Notes: generated from the sequence alone by a model not told the origin. Positions 34,705 through 43,417 are shown, numbered from the stretch's first letter. The stretch is 64,000 nucleotides of DNA from an uncultured Pelagibacteraceae bacterium (GCA_902543295.1 CACBXW010000004.1:112808-176807), one strand, 5' to 3'. Numbers and translations: made by a program.

Positions 34705-35552
34705 AAATTAAACCACTTCAAATAATTGCTCATATTATTTTAATACTAGGAGTCTTGTTAATGGTAGTTCCTATTTGGATATCTTTTGCAAGTTCTTCGC
34801 ATGACTCTGTAACTATATTAACCGAAGGTATGAAGTTTCATATAGGTGATCAGCTAGCAAGAAACTATAACGAAGTTTTAAATGAAAAAGGTGGTTGGTC
34901 AGAAGAAGTGACTGCTGCAAAAATGTTTATTAATAGTTTTATAATGGCATTAGGAATTGCAACACTTAAGGTAGTTATTTCAGCAATGTCAGCATATGCT
35001 TTGGTTTATTATAGATTTAAATTAGCTGTACCAATTTTTTGGTTAATCTTTATTACTCTACTTGTTCCTTTGGAGGTAAGGATTTTTCCAAGCTATAAAA
35101 TTGTATCTGATTTAGGTTTAACAAATTCATATACAGGCCTTATCCTTCCATTAGTTGCTTCAGCTACAGCAACATTTTTCTTCAGACAATTTTATAAAAC
35201 AATTCCAGATGAACTCTTGGAGTCAGCAAAATTAGACGGAGCAAATGCTTGGAGTTTTTTCATAGATTTCTTGGTTCCATTATCTAAAACCATGATAGCA
35301 GCAATGTTTATCTTTATGTTTGTATATGGATACAGCCAATATTTATGGCCACTAATAATGACAACTGCAGAAGAATACTGGACTGTTGTAATGGGAATGA
35401 AGATTATTTACACAGAAAGCTATGAAGGAGTTGCTCTGCCAAGAACTGCAGAAAGATTTGCGTATATCATTTTGTCAATGATCCCACCAGTTTTAGTGGT
35501 AGTATTTTTACAAAAATGGTTCATAAAAGGATTAATTCAAACGGAGAAATAA
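34701..35552 (+). CDS. ABC transporter permease, UgpE-like (copy 2, tandem paralogue)
   Basis: A 283-residue paralogue of the preceding gene. Matching landmarks are ILGVLLMVVPIWISFASSSH at the N terminus, FINSFIMALGIATLK, and ESAKLDGANAWSFFIDFLVP at residues 174-193, the same position as in copy 1. It carries about ten extra residues (YTESYEGVALPRTAERF) in the loop before the last helix. Both frames are intact, so this is a functional-looking duplication and not a decaying copy. Either permease could partner UgpA, altering substrate range, or the two could form a heteromer. Confidence 0.9.
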   Translation: MKIKPLQIIAHIILILGVLLMVVPIWISFASSSHDSVTILTEGMKFHIGDQLARNYNEVLNEKGGWSEEVTAAKMFINSFIMALGIATLKVVISAMSAYALVYYRFKLAVPIFWLIFITLLVPLEVRIFPSYKIVSDLGLTNSYTGLILPLVASATATFFFRQFYKTIPDELLESAKLDGANAWSFFIDFLVPLSKTMIAAMFIFMFVYGYSQYLWPLIMTTAEEYWTVVMGMKIIYTESYEGVALPRTAERFAYIILSMIPPVLVVVFLQKWFIKGLIQTEK

Positions 35553-36605
35553 ATGAGCTTTTTAGATTTAAAAAATGTGACTAAGATTTACCCAAATGGA
35601 ACTAAGGCTGTTCATGAAACTTCATTAAGTGTTGATGAAGGTGAGTTTATGGTTTTTGTAGGACCTAGTGGATGTGGAAAATCAACTTTATTAAGAATGG
35701 TTGCAGGCTTAGAGGATATTACAGAGGGTGATATTAATCTTGATGGAAAATTAATTAATGAGGTAGATCCGTCTGAAAGAGATGTAGCAATGGTGTTTCA
35801 GAACTATGCATTATACCCACATATGAATGTTTATAATAACTTGGCTTATGGTCTAAAAAACAGAGGAATTGACAAAGAAACAATCGAGCAAAAAGTAAAT
35901 GATGCAGCTAAGCTGTTACAAATTTCAGATTATTTACAGAGAAAACCTTCAATGTTATCTGGAGGTCAAAGGCAAAGGGTTGCAATGGGTAGAGCAATTG
36001 TTAGAAATCCAAAAATATTCTTATTTGATGAACCTCTTTCAAATTTAGATGCAAAATTAAGAATTCAGATGAGACTTGAAATCAAAAAACTTCAACAGAA
36101 AGTTGGAGTAACAAGCATATTTGTTACGCATGATCAAGTAGAGGCCATGACACTTGCTGATAGATTAGCAGTTATTAACAATGGAATTATTGAACAGCTT
36201 GGAACTCCTATTGAGATATATGATAATCCAAAATCATTATTTGTTGCTGGTTTTATTGGCTCACCTCAAATGAATTTTTTAGATGGTAATATAAAAAATA
36301 AAACATTATCTGCAGAAGGTTTTGAAATTAAAGATATTGATAGTGACTTTGAGGGAGAAGTAAAATTAGGAATAAGACCTGAACATTTAAGTCAAAGTGA
36401 AAATAGTTTAATTAATTTAAAAGTAGACTTAGTGGAACAACTTGGTTCGGATAATCTTGTTTATGGTCAATTAAAAGACAAAAAAGACTTTTGTTATAGG
36501 TGTCCGGGAAATCTAACTATTGAAAAAGGTGCTGATCTAAGTCTTAATATTGAGAACAATAAATATTATATTTTTGATAAAAGCACTGGCAAAAGAGTTA
36601 ATTAA
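35553..36605 (+). CDS. ugpC: ABC transporter ATP-binding protein, UgpC-like
   Basis: A 350-residue ATPase of the MalK/UgpC group. The Walker A motif GPSGCGKST is at residues 37-45; the signature LSGGQRQRVAMGRA, Walker B IFLFDEPLSNLD and switch VTHDQVEAMTLAD follow in order. The last 110 residues form the TOBE-type regulatory domain (LGIRPEHLSQSENSL). It energises the UgpA/UgpE permeases. It begins at the base after the second ugpE stop and ends two bases before the glycerophosphodiesterase. Confidence 0.95.
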   Translation: MSFLDLKNVTKIYPNGTKAVHETSLSVDEGEFMVFVGPSGCGKSTLLRMVAGLEDITEGDINLDGKLINEVDPSERDVAMVFQNYALYPHMNVYNNLAYGLKNRGIDKETIEQKVNDAAKLLQISDYLQRKPSMLSGGQRQRVAMGRAIVRNPKIFLFDEPLSNLDAKLRIQMRLEIKKLQQKVGVTSIFVTHDQVEAMTLADRLAVINNGIIEQLGTPIEIYDNPKSLFVAGFIGSPQMNFLDGNIKNKTLSAEGFEIKDIDSDFEGEVKLGIRPEHLSQSENSLINLKVDLVEQLGSDNLVYGQLKDKKDFCYRCPGNLTIEKGADLSLNIENNKYYIFDKSTGKRVN

Positions 36606-36607
36606 TT

Positions 36608-37528
36608 TTGATTTTAAGCAAACCAAATCATATAAAAATTTATGGTCACCGAGGAGCAAGAGGAGATCTTCCCGAAAACACTCTAGAAAGTTTTAAATAC
36701 TTATTTGAAAACAATATTAATGCATACGAAACAGATATATTAATTTCTAAGGATCTTGTACCAGTTATTGCTCATGATTTTAGATTAGATCCAAGCAGAA
36801 CAAAAGATAATGAGGGGAATTGGATAGAGGATGAAAATTTAAAAATATTTGATTTAACTTATGCAGAACTTTCAAAGTTTGATGTAGGTTCAGTAAATAA
36901 ATTATCCAGATACGGAAGAAGATTTATTAATCAAAAAAAATTAGAAAACCAAAGAATACCAAAACTTTCTGAATTATTAGAAATGTCTTCAAAAAATAAA
37001 TCTGAAAAATTATTAATAAATTTAGAAATTAAATCTACACCAGAGGAAGAAAATTTGACACCAGAACCAGAAGATACAGTAAAATTAATTATGAACGATA
37101 TAAATGAATCATCTTTAAAAGATAAAATAATCGTTTCATCATTTGATTGGAGAACTTTATCAGTAATTAAAAATCAGTATCCTGAAATTCCAAGAGCTTA
37201 CTTAACTCAACATTTGACAGGAATTAATATTAATCAAACTATTTACAACAGATCTCCATGGTTGAGTTTTTTGCCTTATTATGAAGATCATGAATTGCCA
37301 AAAATTATAAAGTCACAAGGTGGAAAAGCTTGGCATCCATACCGAAAAGACATTACAAAAAAACTTGTCGATATTTCTCATCAAGAAGAATTGCCAGTAA
37401 ATGTATGGACAGTAAACAAAGAGTACGAAATGTTAAAGATGGTTGAGTACGGTGTAGATGGTATTATGACAGATTATCCATTAAGGTTGAAAGAACTTTG
37501 TGAGAAAGAAAATATAAAATGGTTTTAG
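36608..37528 (+). CDS. ugpQ: glycerophosphodiester phosphodiesterase, UgpQ-like
   Basis: A 306-residue GDPD-family enzyme, a cytoplasmic form because no signal peptide is seen. It cleaves glycerophosphodiesters to glycerol-3-phosphate and an alcohol. HRGARGDLPENTLESF (residues 13-28) and ETDILISKDLVPVIAHD (about 39-55) hold the catalytic histidines and metal acids; VNVWTVNKEYEM and GVDGIMTDYP complete the TIM-barrel pattern. The start is TTG, two bases after ugpC; no ATG fits before the HRG motif. It follows the transporter as in other ugp operons. Confidence 0.92.
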   Translation: MILSKPNHIKIYGHRGARGDLPENTLESFKYLFENNINAYETDILISKDLVPVIAHDFRLDPSRTKDNEGNWIEDENLKIFDLTYAELSKFDVGSVNKLSRYGRRFINQKKLENQRIPKLSELLEMSSKNKSEKLLINLEIKSTPEEENLTPEPEDTVKLIMNDINESSLKDKIIVSSFDWRTLSVIKNQYPEIPRAYLTQHLTGININQTIYNRSPWLSFLPYYEDHELPKIIKSQGGKAWHPYRKDITKKLVDISHQEELPVNVWTVNKEYEMLKMVEYGVDGIMTDYPLRLKELCEKENIKWF

Positions 37529-37537
37529 TTTATCTTA

Positions 37538-38257
37538 ATGGATTTAAATATAGTTAATAACCAAGAGAAATTTTTAGCAGGAAAACTTGAAGGATATACT
37601 TTAAAAGGTGCAGAAAATAAATTTGATGATAGAGGAAATCCTTTACCATTTCCAGGCTGCACAATAATTTGCAATATTCCTCTTAATACTAATTTATCTG
37701 ATCAAATTATTAGTTTTCAAAAAAATATAGAGAATTTTAACCCCAAAAAAACTTACTTCTATTTACCTCCATCCAGTTTTCATATGACATTATTTGATTG
37801 TTGTAATTTTAATACAAAAGACACTAATTATTGGCCATCAGATATAGATCCTGATATGGATTATAAAGATATAGCTGTTGAATTAAATAGAAGAATTCAG
37901 AACTATATCTTTCCAAAAGAATTCAATCTTAAACTAAAAATGTTTTTTGGAGGATACAGTATTATTTTAGAACCATATTCTGAAAAGGATGAAAAAATAT
38001 TAAGAAATTGTAGAGATGAACTAAGTAGCTTATTAAAAATTAAATTTGAAAACCATCAAAGATATACTTTTCATATTACTTTGGCATATATCTTAAGAGA
38101 GCTTAGTGAGATTGAAATAAGTAATTTAATTGAATTTAATAAAAAACTATTTTTAGACTTTAGTAAAAAATTTCCAAAAATTACTTTTTCAAAACCTGAA
38201 ATGTGTACTTTTGAGAACATGTTAGAATTTAAAAGTGTTAATCCTTCCAGTCTGTAA
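37538..38257 (+). CDS. 2H phosphoesterase superfamily protein (DUF1868-like)
   Basis: A 239-residue protein with the two HxTx motifs of the 2H (LigT) phosphoesterase fold: HMTLFDCC at residue 82 and HITLAYIL at residue 179. GYTLKGAENKFDDRGNPLPF and the intervening FGGYSIILEPYS fit the DUF1868 subgroup. Relatives act on 2',3'-cyclic phosphates or other phosphodiesters. Its place between the glycerophosphodiesterase and the 5'-nucleotidase suggests cyclic nucleotides or cyclic glycerophosphates as substrates, which is inference. No signal peptide, so it should be cytoplasmic. Confidence 0.8.
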   Translation: MDLNIVNNQEKFLAGKLEGYTLKGAENKFDDRGNPLPFPGCTIICNIPLNTNLSDQIISFQKNIENFNPKKTYFYLPPSSFHMTLFDCCNFNTKDTNYWPSDIDPDMDYKDIAVELNRRIQNYIFPKEFNLKLKMFFGGYSIILEPYSEKDEKILRNCRDELSSLLKIKFENHQRYTFHITLAYILRELSEIEISNLIEFNKKLFLDFSKKFPKITFSKPEMCTFENMLEFKSVNPSSL

Positions 38258-38266
38258 CAGTTTTTA
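38241..38266. repeat. 26-bp repeat, copy A
   Basis: ATCCTTCCAG, ten variable bases (TCTGTAACAG) and TTTTTA match copy B at 40233 at 22 of 26 positions. Copy A overlaps the last codons of the 2H phosphoesterase gene. The two copies flank the 5'-nucleotidase gene. Read on the minus strand, copy A encodes a short peptide resembling an aldehyde dehydrogenase C terminus. Confidence 0.5.
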
Positions 38267-38456
38267 ATTCTAAATATTCTTTAAGCCCCAAACTCAATCA
38301 GCTCATAATAGATATGATTATTTGTTATTATTAAAATTTTCATCAAATTTAAAATTGTTTTTTATCGAGCATAAGTAATAATTAGTTTAAATTTTTTTAA
38401 TAAATCTTTCACTTTTTAGTAAAAATACTTTCATATTTTATAACGATTATCCCGTC

Positions 38457-40220
38457 ATGAAATTATTTTTAATTATTTTTTCACTTATTTTAAGTTCATC
38501 AGCTTTAGCAGATAAAATTACCATTTTACATATAAATGATCATCACTCTCATTTGGAACCAAATAAAAGACTTGATTTAAATTTAGATGGTGAAAAGACG
38601 AGAGTTGTATCAGGCGGTTTTCCATCTGTCGTAGCAAAATTTAAAGAATTAAAATTAAAAAATGAAAATGTTATCAAGCTTCATGCGGGTGATGCTATTA
38701 CAGGGACATTATATTACACTCTTTTCAAGGGCAAAGCAGATGCAGAAATGATGAATCAAATTTGTTTTGATGCTTTCGCTATAGGAAATCATGAATTTGA
38801 TGATGGTGATAAGAGTTTAGTTGAGTTTTTAGATTATCTTCATACTGATAAGTGTAAGACTCCAGTTTTGTCAGCAAACATTAAAGCAAAAATAAACTCA
38901 CCTTTGTCAAAAAAAATTAAACCTTACACTATAATCAATAAAGGAAATCAAAAAATTGGAGTAATTGGAATTGTGATCTCAAAAAAAACGAGAGAGTCAT
39001 CAAATCCAGACGACACAACTTTATTTTTAGATGAAATTAATTCAGCACAAGAAAATATAAATAAGCTTAAACAACAAGGAATCAATAAGATAATTCTTTT
39101 AACTCATTATGGATATAAAAATGAGATTAACATGGCTAAACTTCTCACAGATGTTGATGTTATAGTTGGAGGTGATTCTCATAGTCTAACTGGAGATTTC
39201 GATAATGTAGGACTAAATTCTAATGGGGCCTACCCAACTGTAGCCAAAAATAAAAATGAGGAAGATGTTTGTATAGTTACAGCATGGGAATATTCTCAAA
39301 TTGTTGGAGAACTTAATATCGAGTTTAATAACGATGGCACCATCAAGTCATGTGATGGAATACCACATATAATGTTAGATGATTCCTTTAAGAGAAAAGA
39401 TTCAAATGGAAAAAGAGTTGAGATAGATGGTAATTATAGAGAAGCCGTATACAAGGCTATCGAAGTTAATCCAAATATTTCAATCGTAGAGGCTGACGCA
39501 CAAGCATCAAAAATATTAGAAAAATACAAAAATGAAGTTAAAGAAAAAAGCAGTGAAGTAATTGGCAGAGTAACTGATGATTTATGTCTTGAAAGAATTC
39601 CTGGACAAGGAAAGTCAAAACTTTGTGATGTATCAAAAACTGAAAAAAATGGATCCGATATTTCGAATATTGTAGCACACGCCTTCAGAGAAATGTCCAA
39701 ATTAAGTGATATTGCAATTCAAAATGGTGGTGGAACAAGAATAGATATAAAAGAAGGCAATATTACAATTGGGGACGCGTATACTTTATTACCTTTCAGT
39801 AATACTATTGTAGAATTGAAAATGAGTGGAGAAGAAATTAAAAATGTTTTGGAAGACTCAATTGATTATGCTTTAACTCCAGATGGTTCTACAGGAGCCT
39901 ATCCATATGCTGCTGGATTGAGATGGGATGTTCAAGCAAGCAATAGTAAAGGAAATAGAGTGATAAATTTAGAGTTTAAGGGTAGAACAGACAAGAGTTG
40001 GGTAAAGATAAATCCAAGTAAGACTTATACAGTAGCAACAAATAACTATATTGCAGCTGGTAAAGATGGATATAAAACTTTTGGAATTATATCTAAGCAA
40101 GGAAGAGTAGTAAATACATATCTCGGCTATGCTCAATCTTTTGTAGATTATGTCAAAAAGATAAAAACTTTATCAAAACTTCCCTTGTCAGAATATTCAA
40201 CTCAATCTTTCACTAAATAA
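38457..40220 (+). CDS. 5'-nucleotidase / 2',3'-cyclic phosphodiesterase (UshA family), periplasmic
   Basis: A 587-residue bimetal phosphatase. A signal peptide covers residues 1-18 (SSSALA). The N-terminal metallophosphatase domain shows ILHINDHHSHLEP, GDAITGTLYYTL, GNHEFDDGDKS and VIVGGDSHS in order. The C-terminal specificity domain shows IQNGGGTRIDIKEGNIT and LPFSNTIVELKMSGEEI. It hydrolyses nucleotides in the periplasm and releases phosphate and nucleosides. The 199-base gap upstream holds one copy of a short repeat but no clear promoter. With ugp and glp genes around it, a phosphorus-acquisition role is likely. Confidence 0.92.
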   Translation: MKLFLIIFSLILSSSALADKITILHINDHHSHLEPNKRLDLNLDGEKTRVVSGGFPSVVAKFKELKLKNENVIKLHAGDAITGTLYYTLFKGKADAEMMNQICFDAFAIGNHEFDDGDKSLVEFLDYLHTDKCKTPVLSANIKAKINSPLSKKIKPYTIINKGNQKIGVIGIVISKKTRESSNPDDTTLFLDEINSAQENINKLKQQGINKIILLTHYGYKNEINMAKLLTDVDVIVGGDSHSLTGDFDNVGLNSNGAYPTVAKNKNEEDVCIVTAWEYSQIVGELNIEFNNDGTIKSCDGIPHIMLDDSFKRKDSNGKRVEIDGNYREAVYKAIEVNPNISIVEADAQASKILEKYKNEVKEKSSEVIGRVTDDLCLERIPGQGKSKLCDVSKTEKNGSDISNIVAHAFREMSKLSDIAIQNGGGTRIDIKEGNITIGDAYTLLPFSNTIVELKMSGEEIKNVLEDSIDYALTPDGSTGAYPYAAGLRWDVQASNSKGNRVINLEFKGRTDKSWVKINPSKTYTVATNNYIAAGKDGYKTFGIISKQGRVVNTYLGYAQSFVDYVKKIKTLSKLPLSEYSTQSFTK

Positions 40221-40232
40221 TTTAAATTTCAT

Positions 40233-40258
40233 ATCCTTCCAGCTTGTATTAGTTTTTA
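40233..40258. repeat. 26-bp repeat, copy B
   Basis: ATCCTTCCAG, CTTGTATTAG and TTTTTA, matching copy A at 38241 at 22 of 26 positions. It lies 12 bases after the 5'-nucleotidase stop and 36 bases before the glycerol kinase start, so it could serve as a regulatory element for glpK or be a duplication relic. Confidence 0.5.
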
Positions 40259-40294
40259 CTTTTAGAAAAAAAAATTTAGGTATAGACTTAAATT

Positions 40295-41773
40295 GTGAAA
40301 AAATTTCTTGTTGCTATTGACCAAGGCACAACATCAACTAGAGCAATTCTCTTTGATTTAGATGGTAATATAAAATTTACATCCCAGTTTGAATTTAATC
40401 AATATTTTCCAAAAAATGGATGGGTGGAGCATAATCCAAACGAAATTTGGCTTACAACTCTAAAAGCGTTGAAAAAAGTAATAAAAAAAGCATCACTATT
40501 AAGAGGAAAAATATTAAGTATAGGAATAACTAACCAGAGAGAGACAACTATTCTTTGGAATAAGAAAACAGGAAAACCAGTCTACAACGCAATTGTTTGG
40601 CAAGATAGAAGAACACAAGACTATTGTGAAGAGTTAAAGAAAAAAAATTATGAAAAAATTTTTAGAAAAAAAACTGGATTATTTATTGACCCATATTTTT
40701 CTGCAACTAAAATTAAATGGATACTAGAAAACGTAAAAAATGTTAAGAAACTTTTAAAATCAAATAATTTATTATTTGGTACTGTTGATACTTTCCTTAT
40801 TTGGAAACTTACTAATGGGCAACATCATTTAACAGAAGCTACTAATGCTTGTAGGACCATGTTATTTAACATTAATAATAATAAATGGGATAAAGAAATC
40901 TTAAAAAAACTTAAAATTTCTGAAAATATTTTGCCAAAAGTTAAAAATTCAGCTGATAATTTTGGTTTAACAAGTAAGAGAATTGTCGGCAGTGAAATAC
41001 CAATATCAGCAGTTCTAGGAGACCAACAAGCAGCTGCAGTAGGACAGTCATGCTTTGAAAGAGGTTCAGTAAAAAGCACATATGGAACTGGTGCCTTTGT
41101 CATAATGAATACTGGTTCAAAAAAAATTTATTCTAAAAATAAATTATTAACAACAATATGTTACAGATTGAATGGAAAAAATACTTATGCTCTTGAAGGA
41201 TCTATTTTTATTGCAGGTGCAGGTGTACAATGGTTAAGAGATAAATTAAAATTTATTAACAATGCTTTTGATACGGAAACAATTGCTCAGTCAAAAAAAA
41301 ATAATGAGGGTGTATACGTTGTGCCTGCCTTCAGTGGAATGGGAGCACCTTATTGGAGGCCTGATGCAAGAGGGGTAATAACAGGTTTAACAAGAAATAG
41401 TGATTGGAAAACCTTAGTTAGAGCAGTATTAGAGTCAGTTGCCTATCAAAGTAATGATTTATTTAATGCAATGAAAAAAGATGGTTTAAAACCAACTAAA
41501 CTTAAGATTGATGGAGGCATGGTAAAAAACAACTGGTTTTCGCAATTTTTATCTGACATCATAAATATAAATACAGAAAGACCAAAGGTATTAGAAACAA
41601 CTGGTTTAGGAGTAGCTTTACTAGCTGGATATCAAATTGGATTATTTAAATCATTATATCAAATCAAGAGGAAATGGAAAAAAGATAAAATTTTCAAGCC
41701 TAAAATAAACCGAAAAGTTAGGAACGATTTAATAAATGGTTGGAAATTATCAGTTCAGAAAGCTCTATTATAA
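40295..41773 (+). CDS. glpK: glycerol kinase
   Basis: A 492-residue FGGY-family kinase that phosphorylates glycerol to glycerol-3-phosphate in the cytoplasm. DQGTTSTRAILFDLDG (residues 8-23) and GTVDTFLIWKLTNG near 160 are glycerol-kinase specific. GDQQAAAVGQSCFERGSVKS and YGTGAFVIMNTG form the ATP-site region, and LKIDGGMVKNNWFSQFLSD is the second FGGY signature. The start is GTG. Its product is the substrate of the GlpD encoded at 30345, so the island can use both glycerol and glycerol-3-phosphate. Confidence 0.95.
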   Translation: MKKFLVAIDQGTTSTRAILFDLDGNIKFTSQFEFNQYFPKNGWVEHNPNEIWLTTLKALKKVIKKASLLRGKILSIGITNQRETTILWNKKTGKPVYNAIVWQDRRTQDYCEELKKKNYEKIFRKKTGLFIDPYFSATKIKWILENVKNVKKLLKSNNLLFGTVDTFLIWKLTNGQHHLTEATNACRTMLFNINNNKWDKEILKKLKISENILPKVKNSADNFGLTSKRIVGSEIPISAVLGDQQAAAVGQSCFERGSVKSTYGTGAFVIMNTGSKKIYSKNKLLTTICYRLNGKNTYALEGSIFIAGAGVQWLRDKLKFINNAFDTETIAQSKKNNEGVYVVPAFSGMGAPYWRPDARGVITGLTRNSDWKTLVRAVLESVAYQSNDLFNAMKKDGLKPTKLKIDGGMVKNNWFSQFLSDIININTERPKVLETTGLGVALLAGYQIGLFKSLYQIKRKWKKDKIFKPKINRKVRNDLINGWKLSVQKALL

Positions 41774-41803
41774 AAAATACAGATAAAAATTTAATTGTCG
41801 TTT

Positions 41804-42358
41804 ATGAAATATATAAATTTTATTCTTTTATTTTTGCTAAGTATTTTTAATTCAAATTATTCACAGGCTAATGATTTAGTAATAAGCGAACTGCAGAAGG
41901 GCGGGAAAATTGTATTTATAAGACATTCACTTGCACCAGGAAATGGAGATCCTGACAATATTGATTTAACAAAATGTGATACTCAAAGAAATTTAAATCA
42001 AGAGGGCATAGAACAATCAAAAAATATTGGAATATTATTTAGCGATAATAATATTCAAATTGATAAAGTGTTATCTAGTGAATGGTGTAGATGCAAAGAC
42101 ACTGCAAGATTTGCTTTTAATAATTATGAAACCTTCAAAGGTTTAAACTCTTTTTATCAAGAAAAGTTTTATAAATATAAAGATGAACAAATTAAAAGTT
42201 TAAAAAAATATATATCTAATTGGAATAGTGATAAAAATCTTATTTTAGTAACACATTTCGTAGTTATTTCTGAAATGTTAAATTTTGGCACTTCATCTGG
42301 TGAAATTGTAGTTATAGATAAAGATTATAAATTTATAGGAAGTATTGAAACCATGTAG
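41804..42358 (+). CDS. histidine phosphatase family protein, secreted
   Basis: A 184-residue phosphoglycerate-mutase-fold protein. The signal peptide covers about residues 1-22 (FILLFLLSIFNSNYSQA). The catalytic RH motif is in IVFIRHSLAPGNGDP, the second arginine region is SSEWCRCKDTA, and the second histidine lies in LVTHFVVISEML. It is probably a periplasmic phosphatase that would add to phosphate scavenging here. I chose the ATG at 41804; an in-frame TTG at 41795 would add three residues before the signal peptide. Confidence 0.82.
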   Translation: MKYINFILLFLLSIFNSNYSQANDLVISELQKGGKIVFIRHSLAPGNGDPDNIDLTKCDTQRNLNQEGIEQSKNIGILFSDNNIQIDKVLSSEWCRCKDTARFAFNNYETFKGLNSFYQEKFYKYKDEQIKSLKKYISNWNSDKNLILVTHFVVISEMLNFGTSSGEIVVIDKDYKFIGSIETM

Positions 42359-42386
42359 TAATTATACATGATTATTATATTGAATT

Positions 42387-43241
42387 ATGAAAGTTGGATT
42401 TATAGGTGTTGGATGGATGGGCTTTGGTATAGCAAATAACATCCTTAAAAATAATCATGAATTATTTGTAATTGCTAACAAGAACAGAAAGCCAATTGAT
42501 AGAATAGTTAAAGAGGGCGCAAAGGAAGTTAAATCTTATGAAGAACTTTGCAAAAGCGGATTAGATGCTTTGTTTTTGTGTGTAACTAATTCTCCTATAG
42601 CACACGAAATTGGAAAAAAAATAGTTTCATTACTATCTGATAAAACAATCGTAATTGATATTACCACTCATAATAAAAATGGATCTGTTGAAATGGAGCA
42701 AATATTAAAAGCAAATAATATTCCTTACTTAGAGTGCCCAGTTATGGGAGGTCCTGTTCAAGCAGAAGAGGGAATATTGGGTGGAATTGTTGGTGGATCT
42801 CAGGAAAATTTAAAAAGATCAGAAGAACTTTTAAAATGTTTTTGTAAAAATTATTATCATTTTGGAGGAATTGGAAACGGCGCAAAAACAAAATTATTAA
42901 ATAATTTTCTATCTTTAGGAACAGCTACTTATGTAATTGAATTAATAAAAGCTGCAAAAAAATTAGATATTGATTTAGATAAACTTTATAAGGTAGCACA
43001 ATTAGGATCAGGCAATTCTAATGCTTTAAAGAGAATTTTTGATAAGGTTTTAGAAGATGATTATACAGGTTTTAAGTTTACAGCAACTAATACACTAAAA
43101 GATTTAACATATATAACTGATTTATTAAAAGGCATGGATAATGCAGAAAAATTATCTGATCTATCAAAATCTTTTTACAAAAAAGCTGTTGATGATGGTG
43201 ATGGTGAACTTTTTATAAGTGAATTAATAAAGAAGAATTAA
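42387..43241 (+). CDS. NAD(P)-dependent 3-hydroxyacid dehydrogenase (3-hydroxyisobutyrate dehydrogenase/GarR-like)
   Basis: A 284-residue beta-hydroxyacid dehydrogenase. VGFIGVGWMGFGIANNILKN (residues 2-21) is the Rossmann motif with the GxGxMG pattern. LECPVMGGPVQAEEGILGGI holds the substrate-binding segment, and GNGAKTKLLNNF carries the catalytic lysine. Members reduce tartronate semialdehyde or oxidise 3-hydroxyisobutyrate and similar acids; which applies is not clear. Its end overlaps by 4 bases the tail of a convergent small membrane-protein gene. Confidence 0.88.
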   Translation: MKVGFIGVGWMGFGIANNILKNNHELFVIANKNRKPIDRIVKEGAKEVKSYEELCKSGLDALFLCVTNSPIAHEIGKKIVSLLSDKTIVIDITTHNKNGSVEMEQILKANNIPYLECPVMGGPVQAEEGILGGIVGGSQENLKRSEELLKCFCKNYYHFGGIGNGAKTKLLNNFLSLGTATYVIELIKAAKKLDIDLDKLYKVAQLGSGNSNALKRIFDKVLEDDYTGFKFTATNTLKDLTYITDLLKGMDNAEKLSDLSKSFYKKAVDDGDGELFISELIKKN

Positions 43242-43417
43242 TCTTTTTTTTCTTCTTTTTCTTTTTCTGCAAAGAATAAAGCAATCGCAAATAAAGTTGT
43301 CCATGCAATTCCTAATAAAGCTTTTGGACTAGTTTCAGCACTCCATATATCTAAAAAGATTGCACCTAATGCAAGACCGACGAGATAAATAACAATTGCA
43401 ATATTTGTTTTGCTCAT
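43238..43417 (-). CDS. small two-helix membrane protein, 59 aa (hypothetical)
   Basis: A minus-strand ATG frame of 59 codons fills the gap between the hydroxyacid dehydrogenase and tRNA-Leu. It has two membrane segments, IAIVIYLVGLALGAIFLDIW at residues 6-25 and LLGIAWTTLFAIALFFA at 34-50, joined by a short polar loop, and ends in a charged EKEKEEKKD tail. The arrangement is far from random sequence, so I think it is real. The family is not recognised. The tail-to-tail overlap with the neighbouring gene is 4 bases. Confidence 0.6.
   Translation of the reverse strand: MSKTNIAIVIYLVGLALGAIFLDIWSAETSPKALLGIAWTTLFAIALFFAEKEKEEKKD

Noticed and set aside
38241..38270. A Pho box in the repeat before the 5'-nucleotidase
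   Set aside because: The expected paired CTGTCAT-like half sites with 4-base spacing are not present.
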